Source: Cycas panzhihuaensis
Lineage: Eukaryota > Cycadophyta
Assembly: GCA_023213395.1 (NCBI GenBank)
Contig: CM041465.1
Coordinates: 188,549,741-188,613,740 of the forward strand
Direction: 5' to 3'
DNA length: 64,000 bases
Within the stretch, counting starts at the first letter, position 1, and each line of letters begins with the position of its first letter. Both the position numbers and the translations under genes were made by a program. Positions 50,069 through 60,491 of this stretch are shown one piece after another. Under the pieces are notes generated by a model. That model worked only from the letters and a program-made list of their open reading frames with translations, searched no databases and was not told the DNA's origin.

Positions 50069-53000
50069 TGGAATCACGTCTATGGGGATGGTAACTATAC
50101 TTAGCAAAGATTGGGGTAATCAACGGTAAATACTGGAATAAGAATATAATCCTACAAGTAGAAGAAACACCTACACAGGGCGTTCGCGCATTAGAACACA
50201 GGTTCGGGACCTACGAATGACACACAGCTTCCTCAAGGTAGCTTAGGCTCTTCATTTGAAGGGAAAGATACACGTAAGGTATCTCGGATAACCCTAGAAG
50301 ACAAGGTCCCCCCACCCTTGGATGGCCAGAAGGAAAGAAGAAGACCCACAAAGAAAGGCTTTCCTATGGGAAAGGAATGCAGTGCAAGCGCAATGCGCAT
50401 AGATGAATAATACAAAGTATGAGAAAAAGTGCAAGTGAACCTCTCTAGGTCAATAAAGCTAAAGCAGGTTTAAGAGAGAAGAAGTGACAGAAAAATGAGG
50501 CCTTACTGCTATGTAGGTGAAGTGGAGCTTAAACCCCAACAAGGTCAACTAAGGTTACACGTGTAGGCCTGATGTGAAAAAGTGCACAAGAAGGGGTGAC
50601 AAAAGTGTTGTTGTATATTCCCACAATAGAAAGAAACATAAAATACACTCCCTCTCTCTCTTTTCCTTTTCAAGAAAAGATGGAAAAAATGTTTTATGCA
50701 AACTCAAACATGCACACTAAGATGATGAAAAGCTAGGGGATGTTTGCATTTAGGTAAGAGGAGGGGGGAATTATAATTCCTATGATGTGCTCTTTCCTAT
50801 AAAAACACTTATGCAATGTGTGTGTGTAGGATGAATGTGCGTAGATCAATTTACTATCCTTTCCCTTATGTGTGATTTATTACGTAAGAAAATATGCTTA
50901 ATAAAGGTAAAAGGAGAAAGGACTATGTGAAAGAAGGGAGTGCGTACCCAGAAAGTCACGCAGCTAAAGGAGATGTTTTTCTCATGCACCGCATATGTCT
51001 CCTTATCCTTGCTTAGCATACAACTATTGTTAAGAGATGGTAATGAAGTGGGGCTTCCTTACCTTCCCCATGTAAAAAGAGAAATGAAAAGGAAAGGACA
51101 AAAGGAAGCAAAATAATTATACAAAGAAGAAAATGGAAAAGAAAGAAAGTAGGGACTTACCTGGATTGAAATATTTCTTTCTCCTCGCAAGTGTCACAGT
51201 GAAATCTACAACCATAAAAGTCTTTGCCCTTCCCAAAGGGGATGCCAGATATGAAAGTAAAGTACTGAAATATAATGTTTTAGGTTAGTTAGTCTACCAC
51301 AAAAAACAACTCTACAAATCCTCAAGGAAAACACCAACGCATGCCAAGAAAGCAGAGGTTAGCCTCGGAATGGCTAACCCTCCACCAAATACACCTCCAT
51401 GTTGCCCTTAAGTGTAGGGTAGAGTGGATTAGGATAGCCTATGTGCAATAAACAGGAAAGGAAATAAATGTTATGAAGTTTACGGAAGTTGCTTATGTTG
51501 CAAGTAGGCTATGGACAGCAAATTGCAACATGGGCTATACCAAGTCTCGGGATGAGTATTGGACATTGTTTAGGGCTAGAAGAGCTGCCCAAAAAGAGGT
51601 GTGCAGGCCTAGAATCAACGCAGTAAGGGCTGCACATGCTAATATCTAGTACAGGCCTAATCCCAAGGACTCCCGAGTGACCCAAGAAAGGCATAAGTGA
51701 TGGAGAGGAAGGAGGAGAAGGGGTTTACCCTTGAGGAGCAGGCCTAGTAGGTACGGATCCCACCTTGGCTTCTTTTACTCATTCCTTATGAACCCTCTCA
51801 CATAGCCTCCTTGGAAAAAACTAGTGAAGGATGGGAATATCAGGATGGCAGAGAAGCGAAGAATGGAAGAATACTCCTCTATGCAGTAAAAAAACACAAG
51901 GAAAGGAATGATATACTTAAAGAACTAACTTTTTGCAAGACATACCTAAGGTAAAAGCATGCAACAATAATGGGAAGTACTTGTTGGGCTATGTAGGAGG
52001 TAGATCTTCCCCTGTAGATAGCAGAAAATGGCTGATTTGGAGTGCTTACAGGGTATCCCTTAGGATGGTTTTGCAGGAGAAACACACTTACTGAAGGCTG
52101 TAGGAAGAGCGTGGAGGCCACACTTGGGTGTAGATCCTTGCTTGGAGGCATTATTTGATGAGCTTGCTACCACGAACCAGTGTTGTAATAGGAGGATCAT
52201 AGGCTGGTATGTTAGAAACTCAGGTGTTACAGGCATTTCTACAGAGTGTTCCTATGAGAAAGGGAGAATAGAGTAAGAGGAAGTGATAGAAGAGAAGGAA
52301 AATAAAATTATTTTGGTCTTTATACCTAACCTTAGCCCTAATCAAGCGATTAGGGTTAGGCTGGGGCTTGGTTGAAAACTAATCCACATGGCGATTCCAT
52401 AAAAAATATGAGAATTACCACGGCGGATTAAAAAGCAGAGGTAAATAGTTGCACCATGGTAAACTTCGTGGTACCACGGTAAACTTTGCGATACCGTAAG
52501 TTTACAGCAATATAGGACCAGAATATAATAAAAAGAAAGATAGGGGCCCTGGGAGCCCTAAAAGAGGATACTTTAGGCCCAGGAAGGGCTAACCCTCCTA
52601 TCCAGGTGACTGGGGATAGTCCAAGTAAGCAAATTGACTAAACTAGATAGGGCATCAAGAGGTAGGGTTCCCAGAAATGCTATGGAATAGCACAAAATAC
52701 CCACCACTCCTAGAGAAAAGCTAGGGGTTATGGTAGGTGACAAGGGTGTGAGCGGATTACATGAGTTGGTTGAAGCTCAAGGTGATGTGAAGGTGATGCA
52801 GAGGGTTGTGGAGTGCCATAGGAGTACACGTCTCGTGGAGGAGCATGTCCCGTGGGTCATCATAGGCTAAGGACAAGCGACATGATTAAGCAAGATGCAT
52901 AATTAATCGTAAAAAATGAGCCAATCAATCGTGCAATTCAAACAATGCTTCAATCTATAATCTCTAAAGTGACTAAGATGGGAGAGAGAATCATACCTGT

Positions 53001-53462
53001 GCTTACCTGAGATGACCTATCCACACCTATTCCCAGTAGGTGAGAAACACTGCCCCCTTGGTAGCAGAGCCTCACTGCTCATAAGCACAATGCAATGGCG
53101 AATGCTGACAACAACACTGTTAGTAACATATGTATATATAACAATCATAATCATGATAAGAGCTAAGGATGCCAGTGAGTGTCATAGCAAAATGCGTGGA
53201 TATAGGAACAGGACTGGAGACAACATAGGGGTTACCTACATGCCACTTTGGAGTCAACCAGAAGCTACAACAGATGAGGGAAATGCCCCTATCATAAGAG
53301 TGTAAAGGAAAGATATGATGATAACAAGAAAAAGAGTGAATGAACAAACCTGTTAGTCGCCATAGTTTAACCTCATTAGCGGTTGGCTTTCAAAGGTGCG
53401 AACGGATTGCAAGTTGAAATACAAGATGGCCCAAGACTTGGGTACCTGGGCAACTAGACAAG

Positions 53463-53888
53463 TCACTCAGGGGTGTCATCAAGAAGAGGTAGGCGACACT
53501 CAAGGATGAGGCGAACAAGGCTATCTGCCTTAGCGTTAAGGGCTAGGGGGATGTGTCGAATGTCGACATATGGAAAATAAGCCAATAGGGACTTGGTGGG
53601 TGAGGCAAGGGCTTTGAAACATGGGCATTGCACCTGGTAGACTTGGGTAAGATTGGACACCACAACCTCGAAGTTGCAAAAAAGAACGATGCGTCTATGG
53701 TGGCAATGGAGCGCATCAGGGAGGGCCTCAATAACAACCGCGTACTTGGCTTCATTATTGGTGGCCTTGGGGAGGAAGATCTTAGAACGCAAGAAATCAT
53801 ATCCAAAAGGGTCACGGAGGATCCATACGGCAGTGGAAGAACTGAGGTTGCCGCAACTCCCCCCATTGGTAAAGATGAGAAGCACCAT
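53463..53888 (-). CDS. Stand-alone archaeal-type RNase H ORF, catalytic Asp to Asn at two positions
   Basis: 141 residues with no internal stop, matching the RVT_3 / archaeal-type RNase H fold over its whole length. FTNGGSCGN is at residues 6-14, TNNEAKYA at 43-50, CNFEVVV at 71-77, and RHIPLALNAKADSL at 111-124. The family uses Asp, Glu, Asp, Asp; here Glu46 and Asp122 are kept, but residues 8 and 72 are Asn, each explained by one G to A change. The protein should therefore be inactive. In Tat elements such an extra RNase H is known near RT or integrase; here it is far downstream of pol, beyond the antisense gene and in the pol orientation. The Met start is plausible but the frame is open a little upstream (LSLSS). 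It could be a captured host-type domain or a displaced piece of a pol. Confidence 0.8.
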   Translation of the reverse strand: MVLLIFTNGGSCGNLSSSTAVWILRDPFGYDFLRSKIFLPKATNNEAKYAVVIEALPDALHCHHRRIVLFCNFEVVVSNLTQVYQVQCPCFKALASPTKSLLAYFPYVDIRHIPLALNAKADSLVRLILECRLPLLDDTPE

Positions 53889-54444
53889 AGATGAAAGGGA
53901 AAGTGTCTCAATAGATGAAATGTGACAAAGATAGTGGTGTCAAGGGGACACGATGATATATAGTAACTGTGAGAGACCCGAATAGTAGTGGTGAAGGCCG
54001 TGAAGGGTGGGAGGACCTAGTAATGGGGCTACCCAAGGAAAGAGCAGAATATCTAGCCAATAGGAAAGAACAAATGGCAAAAAGGCCACTCTCAGGAACT
54101 AAAGGTTGCTTAAGGAAGCAAAAAGCTATCCCAAATAGAAGGGATGCTCCCTTTGGGGATCCCAGAAGCATGAACGGGCAGAAAAAATAGGTCTAGGATG
54201 ACAAAATGAGCCAAATGAGTATAAACTTGGGTATACATGGAGGTGGCACACAAAACGAGGTAAAAGGAGCCTCATAAAGGTAGACAAACAGGCGCCATAG
54301 ATACACCTATAAAGATGAGCAAAATGGAGGCCACAGGGATGAAATGGAAGTCAGGGCCAGAAGGTAATAGTGACCAGGGATGTGAGATGACCCTAAGGGT
54401 TGTCACGGTAATAGAAATAGAGGGAGTGCCTGTCGGGGCCCCCG

Positions 54445-54455
54445 CCTATATAAGG
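54445..54455. promoter_or_regulatory. Palindromic TATA-box-like site
   Basis: CCTATATAAGG reads as a TATA box on both strands, in a GC-rich context (GGGGCCCCCG just left). On the plus strand it lies 700 bp before the mobile-domain-like reading frame; on the minus strand it would lie about 400 bp inside the candidate LTR. The sequence does not say which promoter it served. Confidence 0.4.
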
Positions 54456-54858
54456 AAAACTCGATGAAAATGGAATTTATTTTCACGGGCTCGTGAATGA
54501 TTCAGAGCCCTTTCCCTTACGCAGTGGAGTGCTACCCAATTTCGAAGACATGTAAGAGGAGATCAGATCATTGGATTGAGGCGAGAGGATAGCCGGTGGG
54601 ATTAGGACGACGAGATGGTAGTCACGAGGCTAGATCCAGTGAGTGGATCACTCATTCCCTAGCCCATCTCATGCTTTAAGTTTTGTTGTCTTTTATTAGT
54701 TTTTAGAGCTATTTTAGGCCCCTTAAGGGTAAATAATGATCTCCTAGAGTCTGAATTGGACCCAACAAGAGGGGTGACTGGGGCATTAGGCAGCCCTGGT
54801 CCTGACAGGTTAGAGTAAGGCCTGTCCTTGGAAAAAAAATTTCAGTTTTTAGGCAGTA

Positions 54859-54890
54859 ACCCCCCCCCCCCCGCCCGCTTCGGGGGGGTG
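54859..54890. other. C-run with GCTTCGGG hairpin
   Basis: About 13 C, then GCCCGCTTCGGGGGGG. The C-run can pair with the G-run across a short CTTCG-type loop. The minus strand is a G-rich tract that may be the polypurine tract of element B, although TTAC separates it from the proposed LTR end. Confidence 0.5.
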
Positions 54891-55144
54891 ATATTTGCAC
54901 TGTGACGAAGATCACAGTGTCGTGATCTTTATCGTGGGGCCCATGACCATAGTAGGACCCAAGCTAAACTCTGTAGTACTATGGAGTTTAGTATGGTACG
55001 AAGCTAGAATAGCTGAAAAAATAAAAGATGACCCAAAGGAGAGCCAAATCTCGATCCGAGACAAGGGAGAGGTAGTCCTAAGGGACAACACATAGATCTA
55101 GATAGGCTCTCACTGGTTTTTAGGGGATTTTGCAGGCAGTTATC

Positions 55145-57057
55145 ATGGTAGAGAACTGTGAAAACATTGGGATGGCTATGTTGACTTTTGTGGAGATGAT
55201 GTCCCATGGGGACAAGCAGGTTTTAGTGAGATGTAGCTTACTAAAGGTCACATAGACACCATAGTATACGTCTGATGAGCGGGTCCTGGTGGACATAGTC
55301 TCATACTAGGATAGCCAGAGGTATGTATTCCACCTCCCCCATGTGGGGGAAGTTATAGTCACGCCAGGGGATATTAGGAGGATCCTTGGGATACTGGTGA
55401 CGGGGAGACCAACATTGCTAGGGGCACTACCTAACAATGAGGCAATGCATAGGGAGGTGGTGATGTTTTTCATAGGACAGGATAAATGGGAGAGGAGAGG
55501 GATACCTTTACATACTATGGTCATGTCTAGAGTTCCTTGAGTGAGGAAATTGATTACCTTATGAATTCTATTTTGGATATCCCAAAAACAGAACTATAGA
55601 GATATACCCGATGGGTGGATGGATGCGGTAAGGAGATGCGAGGCTAGGGAGAGGCAGGATTGGGCCACCTTGATAGCGACGAACATAGTCACTCAGCTAG
55701 ATGCTATTAAGGTGGTAGGGAGAGCTGGACTATCTTATAGCACATTACTACAGTGATAGTTCTTTGATCACTTCAGAGCAGTGGTGCCCATAGGAGGGCC
55801 ACACCCTATCTCAGAGTGGGTTCCCATGGTCCACAGGTGGCTAACTTAGTTTAGAGGGACCAAGGACCAAGCACATGTACGTCGCTCGGTGGAGGCTACA
55901 TTGTTGGACCTCCTCACTATGGAAAACTATATATTCGATCCATATCGATGGGTGAGGTGGAGCAGCGATGATGAGGCAAGCAGAGCGAGAGTCATCCTTG
56001 GTGATGGGGATGATAGAGGCGATGGGGCAGGCCCATCGGGAGCTGCAGAGGGAGAGGCAAGTCCATCAAGAGCCGTAGGAGGAGAGGCAGGTCCATCTGG
56101 AGCTACAGAGGGAGGTAGAGGCCCACAGACACGAGCCCGGAGACTGAGGATAGTAGGGAGATCTGGGTTGGCAACAACACCAGTAGAGGGGGGTGGAGAT
56201 ACCCTAGTGATCCACGTAGTCATTGAGGTGGTGCTAGAGGAGGAGGAGGTACCAGCAGTTAGTGGAGTTCTAGAGGAGGAGGCTATCATCAGAGTCGAGG
56301 AGCCGGTGACCCTAACAGGTGAGACACTACCTTTTCTTATCATCTTTTGATCACCTGATATGTAGTTATTTGATTTCATTTGATATATATGGCTACATGT
56401 ACTGACACATGGTGTGTTGGACTTCACAGAGTGGCAGAGATGTAGAGACTAGTCGAGGTGGTAGTCTAGGAGATGTTCCCCCAGGCCTACGCGGAGGAGC
56501 AACCTCCCATCTAGGTGGGAAAGGAGCCTCGATCGGTAGGGACCCATACAGTGGCATTTCCCCCATTGGTTAGGGCGAGAGATGTATGGATAATAGAGTC
56601 TCATGAGAATGAGGCCCATGTGGGACAGCTTCAGGGTGAACTGGATGAGACTCGAATTGAAAGAGACACTCTACGAGGTCAGGTGCAGGTTTTCGAGGCT
56701 CAGGGAAGAGCAGGTGGAGACGTCAAGAGCCAGATCAGGATGGTGGTGTTGGAGGAGCATCTCAGAGGGATGGAGGAGAGGTTCTCGAGTATGGATAAGA
56801 GAGTCCAGGGAGTGGAGAGTGAGAGGGATCGTATCTAGATGAGATACAACCAACTAGTGGATCAGGTAGCCTCGAGGTCATTGCAGAGAAGGACGTACAC
56901 CCACACAGTAGCGATGACCCTGAGGAGGCCTCAGGATGAGGGGAGCAAGCCAGGGAGCTCCCAGAGATGCAGACGAAGTCTAGGAGGTATGTGGTCCCTA
57001 GGAGAGGGATCACATCGACCGGGAGATGATGCCCCAGGAGCGGGGCAGCAGTAGAGT
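55145..57057 (+). pseudogene. Plant mobile domain-like gene with coiled coil, antisense to element B pol
   Basis: In one frame from ATG 55145 the reading runs MVENCENIGMAM, DERVLVDIVSY, then RYVFHLPHVGEVIVTPGD and IRRILGILVTGRP. This is very like the FHLPxGExTVTLxDVxxLLGLPVxGxP core of the plant mobile domain (PMD) family. It continues with stops (several TAG) through 55889-56310 (MENYIFDPYRWVRW, then a Gly/Ala-rich AEGEASPS repeat and an acidic stretch). AACAG/GTGAG at about 56311 and TTCACAGAG at about 56433 fit an intron, after which the frame continues VAEM...EMFPQAYAEEQPPI. From 56515 there is a charged coiled coil (QLQGELDETRIERDTL), ending near 57057. PMD proteins occur in plant transposable elements and in host genes; assignment is by motif only. 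Confidence 0.6.
56311..56433 (+). other. Candidate intron in the mobile-domain-like gene
   Basis: Donor CTAACAG/GTGAGAC and acceptor GGACTTCACAGAG/TGGC flank 123 bp that is T-rich and breaks the reading frame with stops. Removing it joins ...VTLT to VAEM... in one frame. Confidence 0.5.
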
Positions 57058-57800
57058 AGGGTATAGTAGTTTGATTTGATAGGGGAAAGCGGTGGACCTC
57101 CAAGGAGTTACCATATGTAGCCACATGATTATACTCCTCCCTGTAAAGATTCTGGCTTCCCACAGATGATGTACCATACCATTTATATGATATGATACAT
57201 GCTGATTATTTTATGTATATAAATGGGGCCATTGGCACCCCATTTGATATATGCTAGTGTGTATGATGACACATGATGGATGATGTATATTTATGTTTTT
57301 ATGTTCATGTATGTATGTGTGATGTGAGAGTGTGCGCCCGTGCACAAGGAGCTATGGATCATGATGCTTGAGTTAGTTATCATATGGTTTGTATTATGAG
57401 ATTTATTTGAGCTACACACATTTCTTTTCATGCAGGGCCATATTCCTAACAGAGGCACACATGATCACCTTGAGCAGTGGCGATAGGCATATGTGAGGTT
57501 AGGAGATAGGGTGGCACATATGTCCACATGGGAGCATAGCAAGGTATGCAAAGGAAATGCCAATGGGAAGGGAGAAACGACACTCAAATGCACCATCCTA
57601 GTTGGGGAATGTACTCAAATAGGAGGACAGGGCCCCTAGAGCAAGGGGGGCAAGGGGTTCTGTGGGAGGAACCCAAAAGGAACAAGAAGGCCACCCTAAG
57701 CCGCCATCCCACCTATGACTAAGGGGGAATGGGGACGCGCTTAGGATGGTAGTTTAGGCTCATTTCAGAGTGTAAAAAGAAAAAAGGAATAGTCATGAAT
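57058..57800. other. Region between the antisense gene and the end of element B pol
   Basis: No protein motif recognised. A TTTCTTTTCATGCAG block at 57420-57435 would fit a further splice acceptor of the antisense gene. The rest is low in coding signal. Confidence 0.4.
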
Positions 57801-57804
57801 AGTA

Positions 57805-58850
57805 TTTCTTAAGTAATTTCTCATTCATAGCCTTCTCAAATTCAAGGCCCTCTAGGGTGGCGATCCAATAAGTGTCATTCCCAAGACTCTCGAGGATAAC
57901 AAAAGGACCAACCCATTTGGGTTCGAATTTGGTCAAGTGATCGTGGAGATATTCCAGCTTGAGGACATAGTCCCGAGGATTTAAAGCACAGGAATGAAGG
58001 TTTTTATCGTAAGTCCTTCGTGCCCTAGCCTTAGAGGCGAGGTTGGCTTAGTAGGTAGCCAAGCATTTCTTATCCAGGGCCTCAAGGTCTAAGAGGTGAG
58101 CCTGACGAATAGGCTACTCATCGATTAGACCTCAGAGAGAGATCCATAGAGAAGGAATATCCACTTCCAATGGGAGAACTACCTCGATCTCGTAGACTAG
58201 GGAGAAAGGAGTCATTCCTATAGTTGTATGGATAGACGTACGATATGCCCATAGGGCAAAAGGGAGCTAGAGGTGCCAATCTCTTTGAGATTGGGCAACA
58301 GTTTTCTTTAGAATATTTATGAGAGTTTTATTAAACAATTCAACCTAACCATTGGCCTGGGGATAGTAAGGAGAGGAAGTTTTATGAGAAATGTGGAATT
58401 TCTCGTAAAGCTCACCCACCTCCTTGTTGTAAAAGAGAATTCTGTTATCTATGATCAAAACATCAGGAACCTGAAAGCGGCAGATGATATGCTAGTAGAC
58501 GAAAGTGGCTATCATCTTACCAGGAGTCGTAGTCAAAGGAATGGCTTCTGCCCATTTAGTAAAGTATTATGTAGTAGTCAAGATAAAATTGTGCTGTAAC
58601 AAAGAGGATGGGGTTATAGGTCTAATGAGGTCCAACCCCCATTGGGAGAAGGGCCATGGAGATATAATGGGATGGAGTGCCTCAGAAGGCAAGTGAGTGA
58701 TGTTGGCATACTCTTGGCATCGCCAACATCTTAAGGCATAAGCATGGATGTCCTTAAAAAGGGATGGACAATAATATCCTATATGGAGGATGCTTTGAGC
58801 CATGGATTAGCCCCTAAAGTGGCCCCCACAAATGCCATGGTGGCATTCAT
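57805..58850 (-). pseudogene. Integrase of Tat-like element B
   Basis: On the minus strand the zinc-binding H2C2 part is around 58880-58690: CHHGICGGHF precedes the open segment 58803-58567, which reads YYCPSLFKDIHAYALRCWRCQ. Its end, SPWPFSQWGLDLI, is the start of the catalytic core. The core (about 58580-58100) is broken by frameshifts. The C-terminal part is at 58000-57805 (LEYLHDHLTKFEPKWVGPFVI, then KAMNEKLLKKYYS and a stop), which marks the end of pol. The layout matches Tat elements. Confidence 0.87.
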
Positions 58851-60473
58851 TGAGTATCTGGTCTACTTCGTCAGGGGCGATGCAGGAGAGAAGGATCCCA
58901 TCAAATGATCTCTTGTATAATACCTCACCCATAAGAAAGTACTGTATGGCAGTCGCCTAGATATGAGACCTAACTTTATCGCTAGCATTAGGGTGATACT
59001 GCTGTTGAGTGAGATATTGCATGATGTCCCCATACCACTCACTATCGGCAAGCAAATGAGGAGGGAGGTCCTGAATGGCCAAAATAGGCTCATCAAGAAG
59101 AGAACCATCAATAGGAAGGTCTAAAGAGTTCGGAATAGGAGTGTCAGTGAGCTGCTCAGCCACTACCATTCCCTTCTTTGCTTTCCTCTTAACGATGTGA
59201 AGATCGAATTCCTAAAGGAGGATGGCCCACTTGTCTATCCTACCTGTCAGGTCAGGTCAGGTAAGTAAATAATGTAGGGGATCAGATTGAGCGATCACCT
59301 GAGTAGTGTTTCTAAGCAAATAATGCCTGAACTTCTTGGTTGCATGTACCAAGGAGAGGCATTCTTTCTCCGTAGGGAAGTAGTTGAGTTTAGTAGCCAT
59401 GAGGGTATGACTAATAAAGTAAATAGCCCTCTTGGTTCTCAAATTGTCCTCCTGGGCCAACATGGCACCTAGAGATTCATCGGTTGCCGAGGTATACAGG
59501 ATGAAAGGCCTATCAAAGAGAGGTGCCACCAATGTTAGGACAGAAGCAAGAGCTTCCTTAAGTTCTTTGAAGGCTTGTTGAGCCTTGGAAGACCAAGCAA
59601 ACGGTGCCCCCTTCTTTAATAGGTTAATGAGTGGTTTGGCATTTATGGTAATGTTTGCCAAAAAATACCCGAGGAAGCCAAGCCTACCTAAAAATGACTT
59701 AATCTATCATTAGGTTTTAGGAGGTGGCATGTCAAGGATGGCCTTGACTTTATCATGGTCAATTTGGATTCCTTGTTTGGATACAAGGAAACTAAGGAGT
59801 TTGCTAGTAGTCACGAAAATACACATTTAAGAGGATTAAGGCTTACATGGTATTTGCAGCATCGTGCAAAGATGACCTGCAAATTGGTAGAGTGATGGGC
59901 TCTAACATGTGAGAGACCCATCATATCATCCATGAAGACCTCTAAGGATTTGTTAATGAGATTATGAAAAATGAATTGCATCGCCCTTTGATAAGTGGTG
60001 ACTGCATTCTTGAGTATGAAAGGCATCACCTTATAGGCAAAAGTGCCCCATAGAGCAGTGAAGTCCATCTTATGATGGTCTTTAGGAGAGATTTGTATTT
60101 GGTTATAGCTAGAGAAGCCATCCATTAAGGACATACCTTTGAAACTGGCAGTTCAATCGATGATCTGATCAATAAAAGGAAGTAGGAAATTGTCCTTAGG
60201 ACATGCGTTATTGATATCATGAAAATCAATACATATCTAAATTGTCCCATTCTTTTTAGTAACGGGGATAATGTTAGATACCCATTTAGAATAGTCAATG
60301 GAAGTGATCAATCTTGTATTAAGGAGTTTTTCAACTTCCATTTTAATAGAAGCTAAGAGCTTAGGATGAAGAGGACGTTGCTTCTGATGCATGGGGCAAG
60401 CGCCAGGAATGGCGGTAAGGTTGTGGGTCACAATTGAAGGATCAGTTCCCTTCATATCAGAGTAGTCCCACAC
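58850..60473 (-). pseudogene. Reverse transcriptase and RNase H of Tat-like element B
   Basis: The open segment 60473-60237 ends in VTKKNGTI before a stop and continues CIDFHDINNACPKDNF. The open segment 60134-59811 (107 residues) carries YNQIQISPKDHHKMDFTA, YKVMPFILKNA and TTYQRAMQFIF, and VFMDDMMGLS with FMDD at 59925-59936. RNase H is the open segment 59661-59257 (134 residues): RPFILYTSATDESLGAMLAQ, then KNASP-type and HYLL motifs. From 59169 to 58957 the text AEQLTDTPIPNS ... SEWYGDIMQYL is the connection to integrase; no second RNase H lies there. This order and TTYQRAM are Tat-lineage signs. RT and RNase H are in different frames. Confidence 0.9.
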
Positions 60474-60491
60474 AAAAGCATCTTGAAACTC

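Larger units (their letters stand above)
50069..54855 (-). repeat. Candidate 3' LTR of element B (boundaries inferred)
   Basis: The left end is set by the break in element A. The right end is placed at GGCA (54852-54855), just before a C-run that on the minus strand would be a G-rich priming tract. If right, the LTR would be about 4.8 kb and would contain the RNase H ORF at 53463-53888. Alternatively the LTR is shorter and the ORF lies in the interior, or a further insertion is present. No internal partner exists in the window to test this. Confidence 0.35.

Noticed and set aside
53908-54190. ORFs on both strands between the RNase H ORF and the C-run
   Set aside because: No recognisable domain in either frame, and their open length fits the local base composition.
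56602-57163. Overlapping ORFs on both strands in the GC-rich region (for example 56762-57163 minus)
   Set aside because: They are shadows of the coiled-coil frame of the antisense gene; low stop density follows from GC content.
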